From Synergistaceae bacterium (GTDB lineage Bacteria; Synergistota; Synergistia; Synergistales; Synergistaceae), in NCBI GenBank assembly GCA_031273585.1, contig JAISRP010000343.1, positions 1-5,444 on the forward strand: a DNA stretch of 5,444 bases, given 5' to 3'. The translations under genes were made by a program, and so were the position numbers. How positions within the stretch are numbered: position 1 is the stretch's first letter; every line of letters begins with the position of its first letter. Shown here piece by piece: positions 1 to 5,444 of the stretch. The notes under the pieces are model-generated. The model saw nothing but the letters and a program-made list of their open reading frames with translations, was not told where the DNA came from and ran no database searches.

Positions 1-6
1 GGGGGT

Positions 7-26
7 CCGGGGGACTGGTCCCCCGG
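7..26. repeat. Perfect 20-base palindrome (9-bp arms, 2-base centre)
   Basis: The arms CCGGGGGAC and GTCCCCCGG flank a TG centre. As RNA this would fold as about 8 bp with a four-base loop. It lies six bases past the 33-49 hairpin on the recN side, and the two together form a double hairpin within the first 50 bases of the window. No U-tract follows on the minus strand (ACCCCC instead). It could be a second terminator stem, a bidirectional terminator shared with an unseen neighbour, or half of a REP-like dispersed palindromic element. One copy is visible here, so repeat status is inferred only from its form. Confidence 0.45.
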
Positions 27-32
27 CGGGGT

Positions 33-49
33 TTGGGGCGGCGCCCCAA
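33..49 (-). terminator. GC-rich hairpin just after recN, possible transcription terminator
   Basis: A perfect 7-bp inverted repeat, TTGGGGC and GCCCCAA around a 3-base loop, begins five bases beyond the recN TGA (55-57). Its location at the end of a five-gene run suggests a terminator or an mRNA 3'-end stabiliser. It is not followed by a U-rich tract on the minus strand, so it is not a classical intrinsic terminator. It may act with the second hairpin at 7-26 or belong to a dispersed repeat. Confidence is limited because such stems also arise in GC-rich intergenic DNA. Confidence 0.4.
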
Positions 50-54
50 GGTCC

Positions 55-1677
55 TCATCCCTCCCTCCCGAGGAGGGCTCGCGCGTGTTCCAGGGCCTCG
101 GTCGTCTCGACGCCCGAGAGCATCCTGGCTATTTCGCGCTCGCGTTCCGGCCCGTCGATCTCGTCTACTGTCGTCTCGTCGCCGGTTCGCCTCACGACGA
201 AGTGTTGATCCGCCATTGAGGCGATTGTGGCCTCGTGTGTGATCAGGATTGTCCGGCAGCTTCTGGACAGCTCCTTCAATTTTTTTCCGGCGAGGAGCGC
301 GGTGCGCCCGCCCAAGCCTGCCTCCACCTCGTCGAAGACTATGACGCCCGGGAGGCGCGATGGGTCTATCGACGCCTGCATGGCAATGAGGAGGCGGCTC
401 AGCTCGCCGCCGGAGGCAGCCCTGCTCACGGGGTTGGGGGGGAGGTCGGACTGGGAGAGAAGAAATGTGGCGCCCTCGGCGCCGTTTGCCCTGACCTTGT
501 CGAGCCTGTTGATGACGGCTGAGAACTTCGAGTCCTCCATCGCGAGGTCCCTCAGGTGACGGTTCACCCTGCTCTCGAAGTCGGCGGCGGCCAGCTCCCT
601 CAGGGAGCGCAGCTCGCGCGCCGACGCGCTCACGCCGGAGCGGAGCTCGGACGCGCGGGACTGTTTTGCCTCGAGGACGCCGCGGATATCCCTCAGCCAG
701 GACATGCCGCTCTCGACCTCGTCTATGTACGCCGCCAGCTCGCCGGCCGTCTGCAGCCCGGTCTCCCTCTTTATCCTGCGCAGCGCGCCTATTTTTGACT
801 CCACCTCGTCGCGCCGTGTCTCCAGCTCCTCCCTGGATGTCATGTCCAGCTCGCCCCTGGCGGAGGAGAAGAGCTCCTGAAGGGACCGGAGGGCCGACTC
901 GCCCAGATCGGCCCACCTCTGGCGAGAGTCGTCGGGGGAAGCGGCGTACAGGTCGCGCAGGAGGACGTCGAGCTGCTCGAGCAGGTCGACCCCGGACTCG
1001 CCGCCGTTCATCCTGTTTATTATCTCGTCGTACCTGCCGACGTCCCCGAGGCGTTTTTCTATGGACAGAAGCTCGCAGGCCCACTCCTCCTCGCAGCCCT
1101 GATAGGGGGCCAGGGCCTTTATCCTGCGGACGCGAGCTGGGGCGTTCTCGAGTTCGCTCTCGAGCTCGCTCCTGCGCTTCTTGAGGCCGAGTATCTCGCG
1201 CTCAGCCTCCAGCATGGCTGGAAATGTTGCGGCGAGCTCGTCCCTGACGCGGGCCAAGCCGGTCCCCCCGCACTGATCGACCATGTCGAGCTGGCGGGAC
1301 GGGTCGAGGAGGTTCAGCTGCGCGAACTGGCTCTGTATCTCTATCATGGGGGCTGAGACCTCGGCAAGCTGGCCTGCGGTGGCGAGGTCGCCGTGGACCG
1401 AGCACCTTCCCTTGCCGCTTCGGGAGAGCGAGCGCCTCGTCACGAGCAGGCCGCCGTCGTTCATGGTCCTGTTCCACATGGCCTCGACCGTCGCCTCCTG
1501 ACAGCCCGAGTGTATGGATGAGGCGTGGGCGCGGCGTCCGGAGATAAATTCAAAGGCGCGGACGAGGCTGCTCTTGCCGGAGCCGCTCTCGCCGGTTATA
1601 ACTATGAAGTCGCTCCTGAAGACGAGCTCAGCCGATGTTATTCCGCCGACGCCGGACACTCGGAGCAGCTCTATCAT
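55..1677 (-). CDS. recN: DNA repair protein RecN (SMC-like ATPase), divergent
   Basis: SMC-like ATPase that acts on DNA double-strand breaks to promote RecA-dependent recombinational repair. The 540-residue product is slightly shorter than the usual 550-570 but complete. The N-terminal ATPase half has the Walker A GESGSGKS (29-36), LSRSGKGRCSVHGDLAT (84-100) where RecNs carry the RSGRNRxxINGxxxT segment, and the Q-loop region MIEIQSQFAQLNLLDP (111-126). Residues about 145-375 are rich in charged residues and Leu and should form the antiparallel coiled-coil arms. The C-terminal half has the ABC signature ASGGELSRLLIAMQ (421-434), Walker B VIVFDEVEAGLGGRTA (445-460) and H-loop ILITHEATIASMADQHF (477-493). 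Divergent points: QSQFAQ instead of the usual GQH-type Q-loop, and HEAT instead of HLPQ after the H-loop His481. The ATG shares ATGA with the nadK stop, so coupling is expected; GGGA about eight bases upstream is only a weak Shine-Dalgarno. An AAA AAA Lys pair at 465-466 is unusual. Confidence 0.95.
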   Translation of the reverse strand: MIELLRVSGVGGITSAELVFRSDFIVITGESGSGKSSLVRAFEFISGRRAHASSIHSGCQEATVEAMWNRTMNDGGLLVTRRSLSRSGKGRCSVHGDLATAGQLAEVSAPMIEIQSQFAQLNLLDPSRQLDMVDQCGGTGLARVRDELAATFPAMLEAEREILGLKKRRSELESELENAPARVRRIKALAPYQGCEEEWACELLSIEKRLGDVGRYDEIINRMNGGESGVDLLEQLDVLLRDLYAASPDDSRQRWADLGESALRSLQELFSSARGELDMTSREELETRRDEVESKIGALRRIKRETGLQTAGELAAYIDEVESGMSWLRDIRGVLEAKQSRASELRSGVSASARELRSLRELAAADFESRVNRHLRDLAMEDSKFSAVINRLDKVRANGAEGATFLLSQSDLPPNPVSRAASGGELSRLLIAMQASIDPSRLPGVIVFDEVEAGLGGRTALLAGKKLKELSRSCRTILITHEATIASMADQHFVVRRTGDETTVDEIDGPEREREIARMLSGVETTEALEHARALLGREG

Positions 1678-2576
1678 AGATCGTCCCGGTCGTCGGTCTC
1701 GTCGTTCGAGTAGCTGCCTGGGCGTCCCCAGCCGAGTTTATTCTGCAGGACGCTGTAGTAGGACGAGCTGCCCAGCTCTATCATGCTGATGCCCTTCGTG
1801 TCCAGGGAGAGCCTGACGCTGTCCTCCCTGCGGAGGCGGATGTTGATGAGCCCGTCGCGCGACAGGTACATCTCGTCGCTGTCCCCCGCCAGGCTTATCT
1901 CTATCACCTCGTCCTCCGCCATCACGACCGGGCGGGGGTAGAGGGAGTGAGGGCAGACCGGAACCAGCAGGATGCACTTGACGGCGGGGTGGATTACTGG
2001 GCCGCCGGCCGAGAGGGAGTAGGCGGTGGACCCGGTCGAGGTCGATACGATTATGCCGTCGGAGAGCAGCCTGTACAGGAGCTCGCCGCCGGCCGAGACC
2101 GAGAGGTCTATCGGGCTGGGGCGCGATCCCCTCGATATGTATATCTCGTTCATCGCGAAGAACTCGCCCCTCGACACCCCGTGCCTCAGCAGCTCGCATC
2201 GGATTGCCGACCTCGAGCTGAGCCCGTACTCGCCGGAGAGGATCTTTTTCACGTCGCTGACAGCGTTCTCCGGATGGCCTGACGCGAGGAACCCGAGCCG
2301 TCCGGCGTTGATGCCGTATAGCGGGGTGCCGATGTCGCGGACGGTCCGAGCCGCCCGGAGGAACGTCCCATCCCCCCCTATGGAGACGGCGAACTCCATC
2401 ATGCGAAAGTCCCCCCACCTCTCCGTCGGGGGGACGTAGGTATCGTCCACCCCCTCCTCGCCGAGCATGAACTCAAGCTTGACGCCTCCGTAGTCGGCCG
2501 ACATCACCCTGTTCGCCACCTCGGCGTTGAGCTTTCTGTCACGCCTGAAGAACATACCCACAATTCTTCTACGCAT
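1674..2576 (-). CDS. nadK: NAD kinase (ATP/polyphosphate-dependent NAD+ 2'-phosphotransferase)
   Basis: Cytosolic enzyme that phosphorylates NAD+ at the adenosine ribose 2'-OH to make NADP+, setting the NADPH supply used by, among others, the MEP pathway reductases. The 300-residue product has the family hallmarks in order: AVSIGGDGTFLRAAR (63-77) containing the GGDGT signature with Asp69; YGINAGRLGFLA (87-98); FFAMNEIYISRG (139-150) with the conserved Asn143-Glu144; DGIIVSTSTGSTAYSLSAGG (173-192), the glycine-rich NAD-binding loop; PHSLYPRPVVM (209-219); and a closing VLQNKLGWG (276-284). STSTGS replaces the usual STPTGS, and NAG replaces NLG in the GINxGRLGF motif; both look tolerable. An acidic tail (NDETDDRDDL) follows the conserved core. 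The ATG at 2576 overlaps the tlyA stop by 8 bases (ATGCGTAG) and has no strong Shine-Dalgarno, so coupled translation is likely. A second ATG at codon 8 would cut into the first beta strand and is less likely. Confidence 0.96.
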   Translation of the reverse strand: MRRRIVGMFFRRDRKLNAEVANRVMSADYGGVKLEFMLGEEGVDDTYVPPTERWGDFRMMEFAVSIGGDGTFLRAARTVRDIGTPLYGINAGRLGFLASGHPENAVSDVKKILSGEYGLSSRSAIRCELLRHGVSRGEFFAMNEIYISRGSRPSPIDLSVSAGGELLYRLLSDGIIVSTSTGSTAYSLSAGGPVIHPAVKCILLVPVCPHSLYPRPVVMAEDEVIEISLAGDSDEMYLSRDGLINIRLRREDSVRLSLDTKGISMIELGSSSYYSVLQNKLGWGRPGSYSNDETDDRDDL

Positions 2577-3447
2577 CCGTTCTACCCGATTCGTGGGCCT
2601 CCCTCACAATCCGCTTGAAGTCGACGGAAGATGCGTCCAAGACGGCACGACCTCGGACCTCGTCCCGGAGGCCGGGCGAATTTGTCCCGCGGTCCAACCC
2701 TCCCGCGCCCGCGCTCAATAAAAATAAAAATTCGATGTTGCCCTCCGGCCCCCTAATCGGCGAGTACGTCGCGCCGGACAGGCGCAGCGTCCCATCGCGG
2801 ATCAGAAATTCGGACAGGCCCTCCAGCACCTCGACGTGAAGGGCCGGGTCGCGGACGACCCCCTTGCCGGCCCTCCCCCGCCCTACCTCGAACTGCGGCT
2901 TCACGAGAGCTATCATGACGCCGTCGCCCGAGATGAGCGAGACCAGGTTCGGTATGAGCAGCCGCAGCGATATGAAGGATGCGTCGACCGTCAGCAGGTC
3001 GGCGCTCCACCCTATGTCGTCCCTCGTGATGTAACGCGCGTTCATCCGCTCGAAGATCAGGACCCTCGGGTCGTTCCTGAGAACCCAGGCGAGCTGCCCG
3101 TACCCGACGTCTACCGCGGCCACCTTAGCGGCCCCGCGCGACAGGAGGACCTGCGTAAAGCCCCCGGTGGACGCGCCAACGTCGACGCAACTCAAGCCCG
3201 ACGGGTCTATGCCCCACTCGTCCAGCCCCTTTATCAGCTTCCGCGCGCCCCTGCTCACCCATGCGGGGCCGCCTCCGCGGCCGATCTCGATCGGGACGTC
3301 CCGCGGCAACATCGACGCCGGTTTTTTTCGGATGAGTCCCGCCGCCGTCACCTCCCCGCCGTGTATGAGCTCGCAAGCAGCCTCCCTCGACGCGGCGAGC
3401 CCCCTCTCGACCAGTATCTTATCCAGACGCAGCAGAGTTCCCGCCAT
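2569..3447 (-). CDS. tlyA: TlyA family rRNA 2'-O-methyltransferase / putative hemolysin (S4 + FtsJ-like domain)
   Basis: SAM-dependent RNA methyltransferase family; in mycobacteria TlyA methylates 2'-OH groups of 16S and 23S rRNA cytidines and its loss gives capreomycin resistance. Some family members are reported as hemolysins. The 292-residue product starts with an S4 RNA-binding domain: LRLDKILVERGLAASR (6-21), then HGGEVTAAG (29-37). After the linker WVSRGARKLIKGL (63-75), with candidate catalytic Lys70, comes a Rossmann methyltransferase domain. DVGASTGGFT (89-98) is the SAM-binding motif I, followed by AVDVGYGQLAW (111-121), TVDASFISL (153-161) with Asp155, ALVKPQFEVG (180-189) with Lys183, GKGVVRD (195-201) and GPEGNIEFL (233-241) with Glu239. 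These match the expected K-D-K-E set. About 45 residues follow the last strand, somewhat longer than many homologues. Lys41-Lys42 is an unusual AAA AAA pair and residues 239-244 lie in an AT-only island. The end overlaps nadK by 8 bases. Confidence 0.96.
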   Translation of the reverse strand: MAGTLLRLDKILVERGLAASREAACELIHGGEVTAAGLIRKKPASMLPRDVPIEIGRGGGPAWVSRGARKLIKGLDEWGIDPSGLSCVDVGASTGGFTQVLLSRGAAKVAAVDVGYGQLAWVLRNDPRVLIFERMNARYITRDDIGWSADLLTVDASFISLRLLIPNLVSLISGDGVMIALVKPQFEVGRGRAGKGVVRDPALHVEVLEGLSEFLIRDGTLRLSGATYSPIRGPEGNIEFLFLLSAGAGGLDRGTNSPGLRDEVRGRAVLDASSVDFKRIVREAHESGRTDA

Positions 3448-5335
3448 AAAGTTCCTTCACGAAACAGGCGATGCGGTCCGAGGTCAGCCCCTGCTCCTCG
3501 AGCTGCTGCGCCCTGGTGGCGTGCGGGATGTACTTCATTCCGACGCCCACCGGATACACCCTGCACGGCGCCCCTGAGGCCGAGGCCCTGGCGGCTATGG
3601 CCTCACCGACGCCGCCGGCGGCGTATCCATCCTCGGCCACGACCATGAGGGAGTGGCCCGCCAGCGCGGAGTCCACCGCGTCCCAGTCCATCGGGGCAAC
3701 GAATCGGATGTCGAGCACGGAGGGGCGCGGCAGCCCTATGCCCTGGCACTCCTCCGCAGCGGCGAGCAGAGACTCGACCGTGCTGCCGACGCCCACGAGG
3801 CAGACGCCCTCCCCGCTCGAGAGCAATTCTGCCCTGCCCCACTGGGCGGGCCCTGATGCGCCGGGCGCGCGGCAGACCGACTCCGGCGCGGTCCCCTTGG
3901 GGTAGCGGATCATCATCGGGGCGTTCCGTTCGAGCCAGCCCGACATCATGAACTCGAGGTCCACCCTGTCCCGGGGCGCTCCTATGACGAGGTCCGGGAT
4001 GCTCCTCCCCCACGGGATGTCGAGCAGCCCCTGATGCGTCTCCCCGTCCTCCCCGGTCAGCCCGGCCCTGTCGACCGCCACGAGGACGGGGTGCCTCTGC
4101 ATACATATATCGTGAACAAGCTGGTCAGTAGCCCTCTGAAGAAATGTCGAGTAGATGCAGACGACCGGCCTCATGCCGCCGGCGGCCAACCCCGCCGCAT
4201 AGGTCAGCATGTGGCCCTCGGCTATGCCCACGTCGAAGAACCTCTGGGGGAACAGCTCCCTGAAGCCCCTGAGGCGGGTTCCATCCTCCATTGCGGCCGT
4301 GCAGGCGACGATCCTCGGGTCCCGTGCCGCCATCGTGCAGATGTTGTCCGCGACGGCCTGGCTCCAGTCCCCAGGCTTCTTCGCGGCCCGGTCCTGAGAC
4401 GAGCCCCCCAGGACTGTGCCTGAGCCCACGCCGTGGAACTTCGACGGCCTGGCCTCGGCCTCGGCGCAGCCCTTGCCCTTCTTAGTCACCACGTGGATCA
4501 GGAGGGGTTTCGGGTACTGCTTCGACAGCTCGAAGATCTCCTCCATCTCCCTCACGTTGTGGCCGTCGAACGGCCCCCAGTAGCTAATGTCCATCTCCTC
4601 GAACATGTTGGTCGGCAGGAGGAGCGACTTGAGCTTTGTCTTGGCCCTGTCGAGCCAGTGTTCGACGCCTCTGCCGTCGGCCATCGCACGGCACTGATCC
4701 TTGACGAACTGCTTGAGCTTCCTGTACGGAACGCTCACGGACAGCTTGGCCAGGTGACCCGCTATGCCGCCGACCCTGGGCCCAATGGACATCTTATTGT
4801 CGTTCAGGATCACAGTCAGCTTGGTGTCGCAGGACGAGACGTTGTTCAGCGCCTCGAGCGCGAGCCCGTTCAGCAGCGAGCCGTCGCCTATGACGGCCAG
4901 CACCTCGTGTCCCTGCCCCCTCAGATCCCTGGCCTTCGCAAAGCCCAGGGCGGCCGATATCGACGTGCTGCTGTGCCCGACGTCGAACATGTCGTACTTG
5001 CTCTCGGACCTCCTGGGAAACCCCGATATCCCCCCCCTGGTCCTGAGGGAGGGAAACCTCCCCAGCCTGTCAGTCAGGATCTTGTAGGCGTAGGCCTGAT
5101 GCCCGACGTCGAAGACGATCCGGTCCCTCTCCGGGTTGAAGACCCGGAGCAGCGCCACGCACAACTCGACCGCCCCGAGCGAGCTTCCGAGGTGACCGCC
5201 GTTTTTCAGAGTAACGTCCATTATGAGCTCGCGGATGTCCGAACAGAGGACCTTCACCTCGTCCTCGCCAAGTATCGCGAGCCCTCTGAAGCTGCCGGTG
5301 GATTCCAGGAGCGTCTTGTACTCAGGCGCGTCCAT
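3419..5335 (-). CDS. dxs: 1-deoxy-D-xylulose-5-phosphate synthase (DXS)
   Basis: Cytosolic thiamine-diphosphate enzyme that joins pyruvate and glyceraldehyde 3-phosphate to give DXP with loss of CO2, the first step of the MEP isoprenoid pathway and also a source for thiamine and pyridoxal. The 638-residue product is close to the usual 620-640. Domain I shows GGHLGSSLGAVEL (residues 46-58, with the conserved His48), FDVGHQAYAYK (75-85) and VGHSSTSISAALG (119-131). The ThDP/Mg site is GDGSLLNG (150-157) through LNDNKMS (177-183). Domain II has FDVGIAEGH (367-375) with catalytic Glu373, IYSTFLQRATDQ (394-405), DRAGLTGEDGETHQG (422-436) and IRYPKG (476-481). Residues from about 510 form the C-terminal transketolase domain. 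The ATG at 5335 gives an N-terminus of normal length; LLESTGSFRGL fits the family start. Oddities: IAEGHM replaces the common IAEQHA, and the Shine-Dalgarno is poor. The 3' end overlaps tlyA by 29 bases. AGG and ATA codons are frequent. Confidence 0.98.
   Translation of the reverse strand: MDAPEYKTLLESTGSFRGLAILGEDEVKVLCSDIRELIMDVTLKNGGHLGSSLGAVELCVALLRVFNPERDRIVFDVGHQAYAYKILTDRLGRFPSLRTRGGISGFPRRSESKYDMFDVGHSSTSISAALGFAKARDLRGQGHEVLAVIGDGSLLNGLALEALNNVSSCDTKLTVILNDNKMSIGPRVGGIAGHLAKLSVSVPYRKLKQFVKDQCRAMADGRGVEHWLDRAKTKLKSLLLPTNMFEEMDISYWGPFDGHNVREMEEIFELSKQYPKPLLIHVVTKKGKGCAEAEARPSKFHGVGSGTVLGGSSQDRAAKKPGDWSQAVADNICTMAARDPRIVACTAAMEDGTRLRGFRELFPQRFFDVGIAEGHMLTYAAGLAAGGMRPVVCIYSTFLQRATDQLVHDICMQRHPVLVAVDRAGLTGEDGETHQGLLDIPWGRSIPDLVIGAPRDRVDLEFMMSGWLERNAPMMIRYPKGTAPESVCRAPGASGPAQWGRAELLSSGEGVCLVGVGSTVESLLAAAEECQGIGLPRPSVLDIRFVAPMDWDAVDSALAGHSLMVVAEDGYAAGGVGEAIAARASASGAPCRVYPVGVGMKYIPHATRAQQLEEQGLTSDRIACFVKELYGGNSAASG
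3453..3457 (-). promoter_or_regulatory. Shine-Dalgarno sequence for tlyA inside the end of dxs
   Basis: On the minus strand AAGGA lies five bases before the ATG at 3445-3447 (context GTGAAGGAACTTTATG). It sits within the dxs codons for Val-Lys-Glu-Leu near the DXS C-terminus. It is the clearest ribosome binding site at any start in this window and fixes the tlyA start at 3447, giving the 29-base overlap with dxs. It suggests that tlyA can initiate on its own rather than only by coupling to dxs. Confidence 0.65.
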
Positions 5336-5382
5336 GTCTCAATCACGCGCCTCGGCACATAAGGCGAGATCCGCCATCGTCC
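5336..5382 (-). other. Intergenic leader before dxs with a 12-codon mini-ORF (5339-5377)
   Basis: This 47-base gap separates the upstream stop from the dxs ATG. It contains an ATG (5375-5377) opening a 12-codon frame, MADLALCAEARD, that ends in TGA at 5339-5341, three bases before the dxs start and in the same frame as dxs. A purine-rich AGGGGGAG (5387-5394) lies nine bases before that ATG and could act as a ribosome binding site. dxs itself has only a GAGG at 5350-5353, about 14 bases upstream of its ATG, which is too far to be strong. The mini-ORF might therefore carry ribosomes from the upstream gene to dxs. No -35/-10 promoter is recognisable. Such a short ORF can easily occur by chance, so this is only a possibility. 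Confidence 0.2.
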
Positions 5383-5444
5383 TCAGCTCCCCCTGCAAGC
5401 GAGCGACCTCGCGAGGTCCATGAGCAGGTCCCCCTCCGGGAAGA
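5383..5444 (-). CDS. C-terminal end of probable polyprenyl diphosphate synthase (partial, 5' part outside window)
   Basis: Only about 19 codons and a TGA stop are inside the window; the rest lies beyond base 5444. The readable tail is FPEGDLLMDLARSLACRGS. Nearly every third codon position in this frame is G or C, as in the neighbouring genes, which supports it as the true reading frame. The pattern E-G-D-L-L-x-D-L-A-R-x-L-x-x-R resembles the usual end of IspA-type farnesyl/geranylgeranyl diphosphate synthases (a small Leu/Ala helix followed by Arg). These enzymes condense isopentenyl diphosphate with allylic diphosphates, and in many bacteria the gene lies immediately upstream of dxs. The identification rests on a short match plus gene order, so it is moderate at best. 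The catalytic Asp-rich motifs cannot be seen. An alternative is that the real C-terminus is in the dxs frame, which stays open to a TGA at 5339-5341. Confidence 0.55.
   Translation of the reverse strand, partial: FPEGDLLMDLARSLACRGS

Noticed and set aside
227..559. Plus-strand frames opposite the recN C-terminal region
   Set aside because: They overlap the conserved signature and Walker B codons of recN and have no plausible protein features of their own.
1738..2418. Minus-strand open frame nested in nadK (226 codons)
   Set aside because: Out-of-frame reading of nadK with Arg/Gly/Pro-rich content; the nadK frame itself contains all NAD kinase motifs.
2700..2800. Possible internal promoter at the AT island driving nadK-recN
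   Set aside because: TATTTT could pose as a -10 element, but I found no acceptable -35 hexamer about 17 bases upstream, so the composition anomaly is reported without a promoter call.
2569..3447. Calling tlyA simply a hemolysin
   Set aside because: The S4 domain, SAM-binding motif and K-D-K-E residues point to an RNA 2'-O-methyltransferase; hemolytic activity is reported for some homologues but nothing in this sequence, such as a signal peptide or membrane segment, supports it here.
2836..3648. Plus-strand open frame spanning tlyA and the end of dxs (270 codons)
   Set aside because: Low-complexity Arg/Pro/Ala-rich translation that crosses two well-supported opposite-strand genes; no domain and no ribosome binding site seen.
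3603..4106. Minus-strand open frame nested in dxs (167 codons)
   Set aside because: Alternative-frame shadow of DXS, dominated by Arg, Gly and Ala with a terminal Arg run, and no family resemblance.
4433..5362. Long open frame on the plus strand opposite the first half of dxs (309 codons)
   Set aside because: It lies entirely opposite a clear DXS-coding region, its translation is Pro/Arg/Leu/Val-rich with no recognisable motif, and such antisense openings are common where codon third positions are mostly G or C.

Overview
The window is a compact, GC-rich bacterial chromosome segment in which every supportable gene lies on the minus strand. Read in the direction of transcription, from high to low coordinates, it holds the last codons of a probable polyprenyl diphosphate synthase, then dxs, a tlyA-type gene, nadK and recN. 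A short non-coding tail with two GC-only hairpins follows recN. This is the widely conserved bacterial cluster (xseA/xseB)-prenyl synthase-dxs-tlyA-nadK-(argR)-recN. I see no mobile element, CRISPR array, tRNA or rRNA, and no convincing plus-strand gene.

Layout: 5383-5444 is the C-terminal end of the upstream gene. A 47-base gap (5336-5382) leads to dxs (3419-5335). dxs and tlyA (2569-3447) overlap by 29 bases, tlyA and nadK (1674-2576) by 8, and nadK and recN (55-1677) by 4 through an ATGA junction. This packing strongly suggests one transcript with translational coupling. Only tlyA has a clear Shine-Dalgarno sequence. Bases 1-54 carry palindromes that may end the transcript or belong to a dispersed GC-rich repeat.

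Functionally the cluster joins isoprenoid supply (DXS makes 1-deoxy-D-xylulose 5-phosphate for the MEP pathway, and the upstream prenyl synthase would extend the resulting C5 units) with rRNA 2'-O-methylation (TlyA), NADP supply (NadK) and double-strand-break repair (RecN). MEP reductases use NADPH, so nadK beside dxs makes some metabolic sense. The link to recN is conserved order rather than an obvious shared pathway.

Organism: GC-rich DNA combined with frequent AGG (Arg) and ATA (Ile) codons, and nadK directly followed by recN with no argR between, would fit Synergistota or a similar deep-branching Gram-negative anaerobe. This is inference from style, not a database match.

I did not find an undescribed system. 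The items most worth a second look are two in-phase A_AAA_AAA heptamers (in tlyA and recN), an AT-only island in tlyA, a mini-ORF that could relay ribosomes into dxs, and family-level substitutions in RecN and DXS.
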